Source of the DNA: Luteolibacter rhizosphaerae
GTDB lineage: Bacteria; Verrucomicrobiota; Verrucomicrobiia; Verrucomicrobiales; Akkermansiaceae
Length of the DNA: 64,000 nucleotides
Direction of reading: 5' to 3'
Assembly (NCBI RefSeq): GCF_025950095.1
Contig: NZ_JAPDDR010000001.1
Location: 496,001 to 560,000, forward strand
Shown here: positions 43,701 through 52,144 of the stretch, one piece after another
Layout: each line of letters begins with the position of its first letter
Numbering within the stretch: position 1 is the stretch's first letter
Translations under genes and position numbers: made by a program
The notes under the pieces: generated by a model
Seen by the model: only the letters and a program-made list of their open reading frames with translations
What the model was told of the DNA's origin: nothing
Databases searched by the model: none

Positions 43701-44533
43701 GCGGCCTGTGGCTGCTGTTCGGCGGCTTGATCTGCGTGGCGGCGATCGTCTTCTGGCATTCCTGGCGAGTGCGTCGCCGACGCCAGGCCTTGCGGGCGCT
43801 GCGTCTGGATGCCCGGCAGCGGGAGATCGTGGTGGAGGTATTCCCGCTGTGGGAGGAGATCCCGGAGGACATCCGCATGGAGACGGAGGGCTGGATGCAT
43901 GTCTTCCTGGCCGAAAAAACCTTCGAGCCCTGCGGTGGCCTGCAGGAAGTGGATGAGACCATGCGCCTGGCGATCGCGGCCCCGGCCTGTCTCTTGGTCG
44001 CGAAGCGCCCGCAGGACTACTACGAGAGACTTCGTAGTATCCTGGTCTATCCGGATGCTTTCCGGGTGAAGGACGAGTGGGGAGTGGAGGATATTCGCCT
44101 GGGCGAATCGTGGGGACATGGCAGTGTGGTGCTGGCATGGCAAACCGTGAAGCAAGGCGACCTGAACCCGGAGGACGGGCTGAACGTGGTGCTTCACGAA
44201 TTCGCGCATCAGATCGACCAGGAGGATGGTGCCGCCGATGGCGTTCCGGAGTTGGAGGAGGTCACCGACTATGGAAAGTGGTCCGAAGCTTTCCTCCCGG
44301 CTTACGACGATTTTTGCGAGCGGGTGAACAAAGGGAAGCGCACGGTGATGGATGACTACGGTGCGGAGAGCCCTGCGGAGTTTTTCGCGGTCGCCACCGA
44401 AACCTTCTTCGAGCGGGCCAAGAAGTTTCGTCAGGAAGAGCCGGAGATCTATGAGGAGCTGGTGAGATTCTACGGGATGAATCCGGCGGAATGGGTTGAT
44501 GCGGGTCGTCGTGCGGCCCGAGTAAGCGATTGA
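43697..44533 (+). CDS. MtfA-like zinc metallopeptidase (M90 family)
   Basis: The 278-residue protein has one N-terminal membrane segment (about 4-20) and a soluble domain with HEFAHQID (about residue 170), the M90 zinc motif. E. coli MtfA is cytosolic and binds the repressor Mlc to raise ptsG expression; this form appears membrane-anchored. The start ATG overlaps the CorA-like stop, so I use 43697 instead of the longer open frame from 43613. Translational coupling to the CorA-like gene is clear; a functional link is not known. Confidence 0.88.
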   Translation: MSGLWLLFGGLICVAAIVFWHSWRVRRRRQALRALRLDARQREIVVEVFPLWEEIPEDIRMETEGWMHVFLAEKTFEPCGGLQEVDETMRLAIAAPACLLVAKRPQDYYERLRSILVYPDAFRVKDEWGVEDIRLGESWGHGSVVLAWQTVKQGDLNPEDGLNVVLHEFAHQIDQEDGAADGVPELEEVTDYGKWSEAFLPAYDDFCERVNKGKRTVMDDYGAESPAEFFAVATETFFERAKKFRQEEPEIYEELVRFYGMNPAEWVDAGRRAARVSD

Positions 44534-44597
44534 GCGTGAGAAAATTGGTGATTCTGGATTGCCGGTCTCTCCTCCGCCTTCCACTATCCTGCCGGAC

Positions 44598-45785
44598 ATG
44601 ATCATTTCGCCGAAAATCCGTGGATTCATCTGCACCACCGCCCATCCGGACGGTTGCGCCGCACACGTTCAGGAGCAGATCGACTACGTGAAGTCGAAGC
44701 CCGCGCTGGCCAATGCCCCGAAGCGGGTGCTGGTGGTCGGTTCATCCACCGGATACGGCCTTGCCTCGCGCATTGTCCCGGCCTTCGGCGGCGGTGCTGC
44801 CACGATCGGCGTGTTCTTCGAGAAGGAAGGATCGGATGGCAAGACGGGCTCCGCCGGTTGGTACAACTCCGCAGCCTTCGAGGAAGCGGCCGCGAAGTCC
44901 GGCCTCTATGCCAAGAGCTTCAATGGCGACGCCTTCTCCAAGGAGGTGAAGCAGCAGGTGATCGATGCGATCAAAGCGGATCTCGGACAGGTGGACATGA
45001 TCGTCTACAGCCTGGCCTCCCCGCGCCGAACCGATCCGGAAACCGGCGAGGTCTACAAGTCGGTGCTCAAGCCGACCGGTGAAACCTACACCAACAAGAC
45101 TCTCAATACCGACAAGAAGCAGGTCGATACCGTCACCATCGAGTCCGCGAACGAGGACGAAATCGCACAGACCGTGAAGGTAATGGGCGGCGAGGATTGG
45201 AAACTCTGGATCGATGCGCTCTCCGCTGCAGGCGTGCTTGCCGACGGCTTCAAGACCGTGGCCTATTCCTACATCGGGCCCGAGTTGACTTGGGCGATCT
45301 ACACCGATGGCACGATCGGCCGCGCCAAGCTTCACCTGGAGCAAACGGCTCGCGAACTGAACGCCGCCTATGGCGCGGACACCGCGGTGGTCTCCGTGAA
45401 CAAGGCCTTGGTCACGCAAGCCAGCTCCGCCATTCCGGTGGTGCCGCTCTACATCTCGATCCTCTACAAGATCATGAAGGCCAAGGGCACTCATGAAGGC
45501 TGCATCGAGCAGATCCAGCGTCTCTTCGCGGATCACTATGGCGCAGCGAATGGTCCGGTCCTCGATGACAAGGGGCGGATCCGCATCGACGATTGGGAGA
45601 TGCGTCCTGAAGTTCAGGAAGAGGTGGAGAAGGTCTGGAATGTCATCACTACCGAGCAGCTCGACGAGCTTTCGGATTTCGCGGGTTATCAGAAGGAGTT
45701 CCTCAAACTCTTCGGCTTCGGTCTTGCCGGTGTCGATTATGCGGCGGAGGCGGAGCCGGTTCGTCCTGTCGCCAGCATAGGCTAA
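44598..45785 (+). CDS. fabV: Enoyl-[acyl-carrier-protein] reductase FabV (trans-2-enoyl-CoA reductase)
   Basis: FabV reduces the trans-2-enoyl double bond with NADH in the last step of fatty-acid elongation. The 395-residue product has family length. The N-terminus is MIISPKIRGFICTTAHPDGC, the cofactor-binding VVGSSTGYGLASRI follows (about 48-62), and the Y-X8-K active site is in YTDGTIGRAKLH (about 235-245). FabV is unrelated to FabI in size and is much less sensitive to triclosan. The upstream gap (44534-44597) shares the word AAAATTGGTGATT with the region at 52993. The start chosen is the ATG at 44598. Confidence 0.93.
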   Translation: MIISPKIRGFICTTAHPDGCAAHVQEQIDYVKSKPALANAPKRVLVVGSSTGYGLASRIVPAFGGGAATIGVFFEKEGSDGKTGSAGWYNSAAFEEAAAKSGLYAKSFNGDAFSKEVKQQVIDAIKADLGQVDMIVYSLASPRRTDPETGEVYKSVLKPTGETYTNKTLNTDKKQVDTVTIESANEDEIAQTVKVMGGEDWKLWIDALSAAGVLADGFKTVAYSYIGPELTWAIYTDGTIGRAKLHLEQTARELNAAYGADTAVVSVNKALVTQASSAIPVVPLYISILYKIMKAKGTHEGCIEQIQRLFADHYGAANGPVLDDKGRIRIDDWEMRPEVQEEVEKVWNVITTEQLDELSDFAGYQKEFLKLFGFGLAGVDYAAEAEPVRPVASIG

Positions 45786-45800
45786 GCCACCATCCCTCCC

Positions 45801-46280
45801 ATGCCACTCTGGTACTACGGTTCAAGCGCCGGGCAGAAAGGTCCGGTCGAAGAGAACGAACTCCGCGCCATGATTGCCGCCGGGCAAGTGGGCCCGGAGA
45901 CGCTGGTGTGGCGGGACGGGATGAAAGACTGGACCCGGCTGGATGCGGTGGCTGAGCTCAGTTCCGGTGCCGTGTCTCCGTATGCGCCGCCGGGCTCGAT
46001 GGCTGCCGGCTACTACGCGCCGGTCGCGAATAGCGGCCTGGCCATCGCGAGCATGGTCTGCGGGATTCTTGCGGTGATCACTTGTCACATCGGCGGGATC
46101 TTCGGGATTCCGGCCGTGATCTGCGGACATCTTGCCATGTCCCAGATCCAGAAATCCCCGGTTCCCATGACAGGGCGTGGAATGGCCATTGCAGGATTGG
46201 TGACCGGGTATTTAGGTATCCTTTTCTCGCTCGCCTTCGTGGTGATTTTGGTCATCGCCATGGTGGGAGACATGAACTAA
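45801..46280 (+). CDS. GYF_2–DUF4190 membrane protein (copy 1)
   Basis: A 159-residue protein. It begins with a GYF_2-like domain (about 1-50: WYYGSSAGQKGPVEENELRAMI, VWRDGMKDW), then a Pro/Gly-rich linker. A DUF4190-type pair of membrane segments (about 72-100 and 125-155) follows, with the GRGMAIAGLVTGYLGI motif between. The same layout is found in the next gene. GYF_2 domains probably bind peptides; the function of the fused membrane domain is unknown. Confidence 0.85.
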   Translation: MPLWYYGSSAGQKGPVEENELRAMIAAGQVGPETLVWRDGMKDWTRLDAVAELSSGAVSPYAPPGSMAAGYYAPVANSGLAIASMVCGILAVITCHIGGIFGIPAVICGHLAMSQIQKSPVPMTGRGMAIAGLVTGYLGILFSLAFVVILVIAMVGDMN

Positions 46281-46295
46281 CGGTTTCGGAAACGC

Positions 46296-46994
46296 ATGAA
46301 CTGGTATTACGCGAAGAACGGCGCACAGCAGGGACCGATCTCCCTGGAGGATATGAAGTCCCGCATCGCCATGGGGGAGATCGGCGATTCGGAACTCGCA
46401 TGGCGCGAGGGCATGTCCGACTGGATGCCGGTGGGAACGATCGCCGAATTGAAGCCCACCCCTCCTGCTCCTGCGGAAGATCGCAGCTTCGCCGCCCCGG
46501 CGTCGTCCACCCCGGCCTTTGCTCCGACCACTTCCGCTCCGGTCCAGACGCCCGCTGCGACTCAGGAGCCCTACCGGACCCCGGTGGCTGCCCCTGCTCC
46601 CGGGCAGCCGATGGCCCATTCCCAGCCTCCTTCGCAGGGTCTCGCAATCGGCTCGCTGATCTGCGGTATCCTTTCGCTGATCGGCTGCTGCGTGTGGCCG
46701 CTTATGCTGGTCGTCGGCCTGGTGGCGATCATTCTCGGATTCATCGGCCTGTCGAAGGCGAAGGGCGATCCCGCCCGCTACGCAGGCAAGGGCATGGCCC
46801 GCACCGGTATCATCACCGGCATTCTCGGTCTCATTGCTTCCGGTCTCATGGGTGCCTTCGCGCTCAGCGTGAAGGATCTCTCTCCGGAAGAAGTGCAGGA
46901 GAAGATCATCCAGATGATGCCGCTCAATGAAGAGCAGCGGAACGAGATCCGCCGCGAGATGGAGAAGAACAAGGCTCCGGCCCCAACTCCCTGA
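46296..46994 (+). CDS. GYF_2–DUF4190 membrane protein (copy 2)
   Basis: A 232-residue paralog of the preceding gene. GYF_2-like domain at about 1-50 (WYYAKNGAQQGPISLEDM, AWREGMSDWMPV), then a long Pro/Ala/Thr-rich linker (about 52-110), then two membrane segments with a GKGMARTGIITGILGLI motif. The C-terminal ~35 residues are charged and cytoplasm-like. It starts 15 bases after copy 1 and is followed six bases later by DUF2752, so the three genes look like one unit. Confidence 0.85.
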   Translation: MNWYYAKNGAQQGPISLEDMKSRIAMGEIGDSELAWREGMSDWMPVGTIAELKPTPPAPAEDRSFAAPASSTPAFAPTTSAPVQTPAATQEPYRTPVAAPAPGQPMAHSQPPSQGLAIGSLICGILSLIGCCVWPLMLVVGLVAIILGFIGLSKAKGDPARYAGKGMARTGIITGILGLIASGLMGAFALSVKDLSPEEVQEKIIQMMPLNEEQRNEIRREMEKNKAPAPTP

Positions 46995-47000
46995 TAGGGC

Positions 47001-47402
47001 ATGAAGATCCGGCGTCCTTGGACACTGCTTGCGGTAGCCGGGGCGCTGGGATTCCTGATTCTCAAGTTCACGGTCCGGACCTGGAGCGCGGCGATGCCGC
47101 CGTGCAGCTTCCGCTCCATGACGGGACTTTACTGCCCGGGGTGCGGCGGCACCCGTAGTGCCAAGGGCCTGCTGCGTGGTAATCTGGGCCAGGCGCTGGA
47201 GATGAATCCCTTGGTCGTCGTCCTGTTCCTCGCCGGCTGCTCCTTGCTCGGTCTCGCGGTGTGGCGGGAGTGGCGCCGACCGCAGGGCGGCATGCCGCTA
47301 ATTCCCGGCTGGTTTGCTTGGACCTTGGCCAGCCTGGTCGTGGTCTTCGGGCTGGTGAGGAACCTGCCCTGGTGGCCCTTCACGCTCCTCGTGCCGCACT
47401 GA
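47001..47402 (+). CDS. DUF2752 membrane protein
   Basis: A 133-residue protein with about three membrane segments. The motif CPGCGGTRSAKGLLRGNLGQALEMNP (about residues 44-70) is the hallmark of DUF2752; the CPGCGGTR part may bind a metal. The function is unknown. Its 3' end overlaps the riboflavin synthase gene on the other strand by 23 bases. Confidence 0.88.
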   Translation: MKIRRPWTLLAVAGALGFLILKFTVRTWSAAMPPCSFRSMTGLYCPGCGGTRSAKGLLRGNLGQALEMNPLVVVLFLAGCSLLGLAVWREWRRPQGGMPLIPGWFAWTLASLVVVFGLVRNLPWWPFTLLVPH

Positions 47403-47985
47403 AGCCGTCCATCAGCTTCGCCACATGCTTGGCGAGCAGGTCGGCCTCCAGATTCACGCGTGCGCCGGTCTTCAGCGCGGGCAAATGCGTGGCGGTGAAG
47501 GTATGCGGCGTGATCCAAAAGCGTGCTCGGCCCGAGCTCAGCTCCGCGATGGTCAGTGAGATTCCATCAACACAGAGCGAGCCCTTGTCGATGCACAGGC
47601 GCTCGATTTCCGGCGGCAGCGAGACGTCGAAGATGTGGTCCTGACCCTTTGCTTCAAGGGCGATGACTGCGCCGGTGGCATCCACGTGACCCTGCACGAA
47701 GTGACCGCCGAAGCGATCTCCGGCCCGCAGGGCGCGTTCGAGATTCACCGTCGACCCTTCTTCAAGGTCACCCAGCGAGGTGACGGCGAGTGTCTGGGTC
47801 AGCAAATCGAAGCAGGCACCCTCCGGATCCATCGCGGCCACGGTGAGGCAGCAGCCGTTCACGGCCACGGATTCACCCATGGTGAGTTCGGTGGCGAAGG
47901 GGATCGCAAGCGAGAGGCGTGCTTGTTTGCCGAGTCGCTCGAAGGAGCGGACCCGGCCGGTGGTTTCCACGAGTCCGGTGAACAT
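47380..47985 (-). CDS. ribE: Riboflavin synthase, alpha subunit
   Basis: This enzyme makes riboflavin from two lumazine molecules. The 201-residue product has the two homologous lumazine-binding halves (about 1-97 and 98-193). The N-terminus is MFTGLVETTGRV, with SVAVNGCCLTV in the first half and GDHFVQGHVDATG-like residues at the start of the second; SLCVDGISLTI mirrors the first-half motif. Start and length are standard. No other rib genes are nearby. It is followed by the antiporter gene in the opposite transcriptional sense of upstream/downstream order: the antiporter precedes it on the minus strand with a four-base gap. Confidence 0.95.
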   Translation of the reverse strand: MFTGLVETTGRVRSFERLGKQARLSLAIPFATELTMGESVAVNGCCLTVAAMDPEGACFDLLTQTLAVTSLGDLEEGSTVNLERALRAGDRFGGHFVQGHVDATGAVIALEAKGQDHIFDVSLPPEIERLCIDKGSLCVDGISLTIAELSSGRARFWITPHTFTATHLPALKTGARVNLEADLLAKHVAKLMDGFSAARGA

Positions 47986-47989
47986 GATC

Positions 47990-49579
47990 TCAGGGTGTTT
48001 CGGCAGGAGCGCTGTAGCCCGCTTCCTTCTCCGGCGCGAACATCTCGTCGATCCCCTTGTCGGGAAAGAACAACATGCAGACGGCCACGATCACCGTGGG
48101 GATCAGGGCTCCCAGGAAGAGCTTCGCGGGGGAGACACCCTCGCCGAAGAAGCGGCCCAGCAATGCCTGACCCGCCGGGTTCGGGGCGTTCGCGATCACG
48201 GTCAGACCGCCGCCGGTCACGGCACCGGCCAGTACCGCATACTTCAATTGCGCGGGCAGGCCCTGCACTTGGCTCGCGAGGAAGGTGATAGCCGCGTTGT
48301 CGTTGAAGGATGTCAGGATCGTGGATCCGACGAAAAGCGCTTCTTTGCCAAGCGACCCGATGATCGGTGCCAGCCACCAGCCTTGCAGACCGCCATGCAC
48401 TACCAGTCCGGCGAGGAAGAATCCCACGAGGATGGGGCCGCGCAGGTTGATCTCATGCTGGTGGTGGGCGGTGGCCTGCGAGAAGGCGAGGAAGAACAGG
48501 AAGCCGCCGATGAAGAGCGGAGGATAGTGCGCGAAGAACACCGTCCACGCCATGAAGGCGAGATGGGTGAGGATCACGAAAATGGGGATGGGGCGCGGGT
48601 TTTCGCGGAGATCGCCCTTGCCATCGCCGTCGTGATCTCCGGCCCGTTCCGCCATGGCGGCCAGTTCTTTCCGGAAGAGTCCATAGTAGAGCGCGGTGGA
48701 GAGTAGGATCGCGACCACCGCCTTATCCCCGTAATGGAGGAGCATCTCCGTAGTGCTCAGGCCCCAGCTCTTTGCCACCATCAGCACCGGCGGCGCTGCG
48801 AAGTTCGTAAGGACGCCGCCCACCGAGATGTTCACGAAGAGCAGGCCGAGTGTGGCATACGAGAAGAGCGGGGTCGGCTTGAGACGATAGAACTTCTTCG
48901 CGAGCAGCATGGCCGAGATGGTCATGGCACCGGGCTCGGTGATGAAGGAACCGAGCAGAGGGCCCATGATGAGGATGGAGAGCCACCATGCGGCGGGAGA
49001 TTCCTTTCCGAAGCGGGCAAAGAAACCGAGGCAGCCCTCCGCGAAACGAAGGACTGGTCGGGTCGAGGCCAAGGCCATGATAATCACCACGAACAGAGGC
49101 TCGGTGAAGTTCACGCCCATCATGTAGCTCTTCACCGTTCCGAGGTCGTAGAAGGAAAGCATGGCCGTGAGCAGGACCAGCACCCAGATGCCGAAGATGG
49201 CCTCCACTTCACCTAGGAAATGGAGTATCGTACCCTTGAAGCTAACCATCTGGTGCGCCTTCGCACTGCCGCTGTTCACCTTCCGGATCCGCTCGTCGTG
49301 GTCGTGCTGGACCTTGTGGGCAAGCTTGGTGATCGGAACCGCCACGAAGGTATGGAGAATGGCCAAGACGAAGATAATCGTGGCGACCAGCAAGAAGGGC
49401 TCTTCCTTGGCTCGGAAGGCAAGCTTGGCGCCGATTTCCTTGATCCCCTGCGCCTCCTCCTGCTGCGGGAAGGTGGCCATTTTTTCGAGGAATACGGGCT
49501 CCGCGTGGGCGTCCGCGGCAAAGGATAGCGCGGGAGCCAGCACGACGAAGAGCGTGAAGATGATGGAAAACAGTCTCAT
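47990..49579 (-). CDS. Putative Na+/H+ antiporter (Chlamydia-type, PF07399-like)
   Basis: A 529-residue membrane protein with a signal-like N-terminus (about 1-22), a cytoplasmic or periplasmic charged stretch and about ten to twelve membrane segments. It matches the PF07399-type family, known from Chlamydia and relatives, with the motifs GPLLGSFITEPGAMT and ITGSFNDNAAITFL-like residues (here TILTSFNDNAAITFLA). The open frame extends 12 codons upstream; the ATG ending at 49579 begins the signal. Its presence fits the PVC affiliation. It probably extrudes Na+; the ion is not shown. Confidence 0.82.
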   Translation of the reverse strand: MRLFSIIFTLFVVLAPALSFAADAHAEPVFLEKMATFPQQEEAQGIKEIGAKLAFRAKEEPFLLVATIIFVLAILHTFVAVPITKLAHKVQHDHDERIRKVNSGSAKAHQMVSFKGTILHFLGEVEAIFGIWVLVLLTAMLSFYDLGTVKSYMMGVNFTEPLFVVIIMALASTRPVLRFAEGCLGFFARFGKESPAAWWLSILIMGPLLGSFITEPGAMTISAMLLAKKFYRLKPTPLFSYATLGLLFVNISVGGVLTNFAAPPVLMVAKSWGLSTTEMLLHYGDKAVVAILLSTALYYGLFRKELAAMAERAGDHDGDGKGDLRENPRPIPIFVILTHLAFMAWTVFFAHYPPLFIGGFLFFLAFSQATAHHQHEINLRGPILVGFFLAGLVVHGGLQGWWLAPIIGSLGKEALFVGSTILTSFNDNAAITFLASQVQGLPAQLKYAVLAGAVTGGGLTVIANAPNPAGQALLGRFFGEGVSPAKLFLGALIPTVIVAVCMLFFPDKGIDEMFAPEKEAGYSAPAETP

Positions 49580-49674
49580 GGTCACGGGGTGGCCATGTTT
49601 TGCGTGGAATTTCACCGGGGCAAGGGAAACCGGACGGATTGCATCCCGGCGGCGGACCTCCTAGCGTGCGACTC

Positions 49675-50589
49675 ATGCAGCCCTTGAGATGGATTCCGAT
49701 TTTTGCCAGTGCCGGTCTTCTGGCGAGCTGTGCGGGGAAGAAGGCGGAGGCCGACGCGAGTCCCTTTGGCCCTACCGGAATCCCACCGCAATTGCGGCAA
49801 GGGGCCGGGGAAGGAGGCACCGCGGTATCGCCCGGCGGAAATCAAGCGGCTGCCCAAGAGGAAGCGCTCAAGAAGGCGCTGAACTACAATCCGGCAACCG
49901 ATCTCGCTTGGACCGACTCCGACAATCCCGACGCCGGCATCCCGGAGCTTGAGGAGGTGTGGGCAGGCGCAGGGTCCGGGACGCTGTGGCTGGAGAGCGA
50001 GACGGAAGCGCTCCGCGAGGCGAAGAAAACCGGCAAGCCGGTGCTGATCTGGTTTAACGACAAGCAAATCCCGGCAAGTAACACGATCAGCAGCGAACTG
50101 CTGAGCACGAGGGACTTCGAGAATTGGGCACAGGAGAATACGGTTCGTCTGGTGGTGGACATGAATCCCACCGGTAAGAATGCCGACGAGGTCTACCGCC
50201 GCACGGTTCACAATCGGGAGTTGAAGAAGAAGTACAACGCGAGGGGCTTCCCCACGATGCTGGTGGTTTCCCCCTCCAGCGAGGTGATCGGCCGCTACAC
50301 CGGCTACCGGCGGGGGCGGGAGGATTTCATCTGGGGGCAGATGAAGCAGGGGGTTTCCGTGGCAAACGAGAATTACAAGGTCTGGCACTCCGGGCTGGAG
50401 AAGAAGGGCTATCGCCAGTGGTCGGATGGCAAGGGCCGCTCGATTTTCGCCAAGCTGGCCCACTACAAGGACGGCGAGCTTGTTCTTGTGGAGCCGGATG
50501 GCCAGCGCGCCCGGACCAAGGAGAAGAACCTCTCCCCGGAGGACCGGCTCTGGATCCAGCAGCAAAAGGCTGCCAGGGGAATCCAGTAG
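49675..50589 (+). CDS. Lipoprotein: cysteine-less thioredoxin fold + SHD1-like domain
   Basis: A 304-residue predicted lipoprotein. The start ATG at 49675 gives the lipobox LLASC (about residues 15-19). After a disordered spacer there is a thioredoxin-like domain (about 100-225) with the usual GKPVLIWF strand and cis-proline FPTML. The CxxC redox pair is absent, and the only cysteine is the lipidated one. The C-terminal ~60 residues resemble SHD1 (GKGRSIFAKLAHYKDGELVLVEPDG, LSPEDRLWI). The lack of cysteines rules out dithiol chemistry; a chaperone or binding role is likelier. Confidence 0.72.
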   Translation: MQPLRWIPIFASAGLLASCAGKKAEADASPFGPTGIPPQLRQGAGEGGTAVSPGGNQAAAQEEALKKALNYNPATDLAWTDSDNPDAGIPELEEVWAGAGSGTLWLESETEALREAKKTGKPVLIWFNDKQIPASNTISSELLSTRDFENWAQENTVRLVVDMNPTGKNADEVYRRTVHNRELKKKYNARGFPTMLVVSPSSEVIGRYTGYRRGREDFIWGQMKQGVSVANENYKVWHSGLEKKGYRQWSDGKGRSIFAKLAHYKDGELVLVEPDGQRARTKEKNLSPEDRLWIQQQKAARGIQ

Positions 50590-50673
50590 ACCCTTTCCCC
50601 GAAGTTCCCGCCCCCGATGGTTGACGGCGCGGTATTCCAATCCGAATACTCCGCCGCCCGACCACGAAGGAAC

Positions 50674-51600
50674 ATGGAAAACGTCATCATCATCGGCACC
50701 GGCTGTGCCGGCTACACCGCCGCCATCTACACCGGCCGCGCCAATCTCACCCCCCTCATGCTGACCGGCACCCAGCCGGGAGGCCAGCTCACCACCACCA
50801 CGGAAGTGGAGAATTTCCCCGGCTTCCCGGAAGGAATCATGGGCCCCGAGCTGATGATGAACATGCAGAAGCAGGCCGAGAAATTCGGAGCCCGCATCGA
50901 GTACGCCAATGTCGAGAGCGTGGAGAAGCGTGCCGACGGCAGCTTCCTGGTGAAGACCTCTTCCGGCGAGCACGAGTCCCACACGGTGATCATCGCCACC
51001 GGTGCGGCTCCCCGCCACCTTGGCCTGCCGAACGAGAAGTCGCTCATCGGCCGCGGACTGACCTCTTGCGCCACCTGCGACGGTGCCTTCTACCGCGATG
51101 TGCCGGTGGCCGTGATCGGCGGCGGCGATAGCGCGGCGGAGGAAGCGACCTTCCTGACCCGCTTCGCGAGCAAGGTTTACCTCATCCACCGGCGCGAGGA
51201 GCTGCGCGCCTCCAAGATCATGGCGGACCGCGCGCTGGCGAACCCGAAGATCGAGCCGGTCTGGAACAGCACCGTGACGGAGTATCTCACCGATGAAGCG
51301 GGCGAGGTGCGTGCGGTGACGCTGAAGAACTTGGTTACCGGCGAGGAGAGTGAACTGGAGCTGAAGTGTGTCTTCGTCGCCATCGGTCACGTTCCGAACA
51401 GCGCTTTCCTCGGCGACCTCGTCGACAAGGACGAGAACGGCTACATCATCCAGACCCCGGGCCGCACCGCCACCAAGACCGAAGGCCTCTTCGCCGCGGG
51501 TGACGTGTCCGACCACTACTACCGCCAGGCCATCACGGCGGCTGGCCAAGGCTGCGCTGCGGCGCTCGAAGCCGAGCGTTATCTGGCGGATCACGAGTGA
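50674..51600 (+). CDS. trxB: Thioredoxin-disulfide reductase
   Basis: TrxB transfers electrons from NADPH to thioredoxin. The 308-residue flavoprotein has the FAD-binding [14 protein letters not shown] (the usual GSGPAG becomes GTGCAG), the redox-active [11 protein letters not shown] (about residues 131-141), the NADPH-binding [10 protein letters not shown] and the C-terminal [21 protein letters not shown]. The start ATG at 50674 gives the normal N-terminus. It lies directly downstream of the thioredoxin-fold lipoprotein gene (84 bases) and ends at a terminator. Confidence 0.96.
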   Translation: MENVIIIGTGCAGYTAAIYTGRANLTPLMLTGTQPGGQLTTTTEVENFPGFPEGIMGPELMMNMQKQAEKFGARIEYANVESVEKRADGSFLVKTSSGEHESHTVIIATGAAPRHLGLPNEKSLIGRGLTSCATCDGAFYRDVPVAVIGGGDSAAEEATFLTRFASKVYLIHRREELRASKIMADRALANPKIEPVWNSTVTEYLTDEAGEVRAVTLKNLVTGEESELELKCVFVAIGHVPNSAFLGDLVDKDENGYIIQTPGRTATKTEGLFAAGDVSDHYYRQAITAAGQGCAAALEAERYLADHE

Positions 51601-51627
51601 TCCCGGGTGCCGGATCCAGAAATCAAG

Positions 51628-51660
51628 AAGGGCGGACTTGAGGGTCCGCCCTTTTCGTTT
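51628..51660 (+). terminator. Intrinsic terminator after trxB
   Basis: A 9-bp stem (51629-51637 with 51644-51652) with a 6-base loop and a T-rich tail follows the trxB stop by about 28 bases. Confidence 0.85.
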
Positions 51661-51681
51661 CGATCAACTTGCCGGGCTTGC

Positions 51682-52077
51682 TTAGAAGCCGATCATGGAG
51701 ACAAGTTCCTCGTCGCTGTAGTCGCCGAGTTGTTCGGAGGCGGCGAGGAAGACCTCGGTTTCGAGATTGTCTTGGAGATCTGCGAAGGAGGAGTGAGTGC
51801 CTTCGTTCACCACGACCGATTGGCCATGGCCGCCCGGGTTAGAGGTGTCCTGAAGGCTCATCACCACGGCCACCATGGCGGCTGCCGCAGTGAGGGCTCC
51901 ACCGATCGAGACGGGGATCAGGATCTTGCTCCACCACGGCTTGGCCTGCCCTTCGAGACGGGCGGCGCGGACGACATTTGCAGCGAAGTTCGGGCTCGGC
52001 CGGTGGGCCGCGCTTTCCCGGAGGAGTTCCCAGACGGGGTCCTTTTCGATGTTGCCGGAGTTCGTTTCGCGCTTCAT
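51682..52077 (-). CDS. Small single-span membrane protein, anti-sigma-like layout
   Basis: I do not recognise this 131-residue protein by family. It has a charged N-terminal domain (about 1-50: KDPVWELLRESAAHRPSPNFAANVVRAARL), one membrane segment (about 53-72) and an acidic C-terminal domain. The N-terminal pattern (HRPSPNFAANVVRAARLE) resembles that of small Verrucomicrobial membrane proteins usually encoded next to an ECF sigma, but no sigma gene is adjacent here. Start at the ATG ending at 52077. It precedes nothing on its strand except trxB's terminator region; queE is just upstream. Confidence 0.6.
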   Translation of the reverse strand: MKRETNSGNIEKDPVWELLRESAAHRPSPNFAANVVRAARLEGQAKPWWSKILIPVSIGGALTAAAAMVAVVMSLQDTSNPGGHGQSVVVNEGTHSSFADLQDNLETEVFLAASEQLGDYSDEELVSMIGF

Positions 52078-52144
52078 TGGAGGAGCAGGAGGCAGTTTCC
52101 GTGGAGAGAAACCGGGGAGCGAGAGAAAAGTTGCGCGGCCCGGT

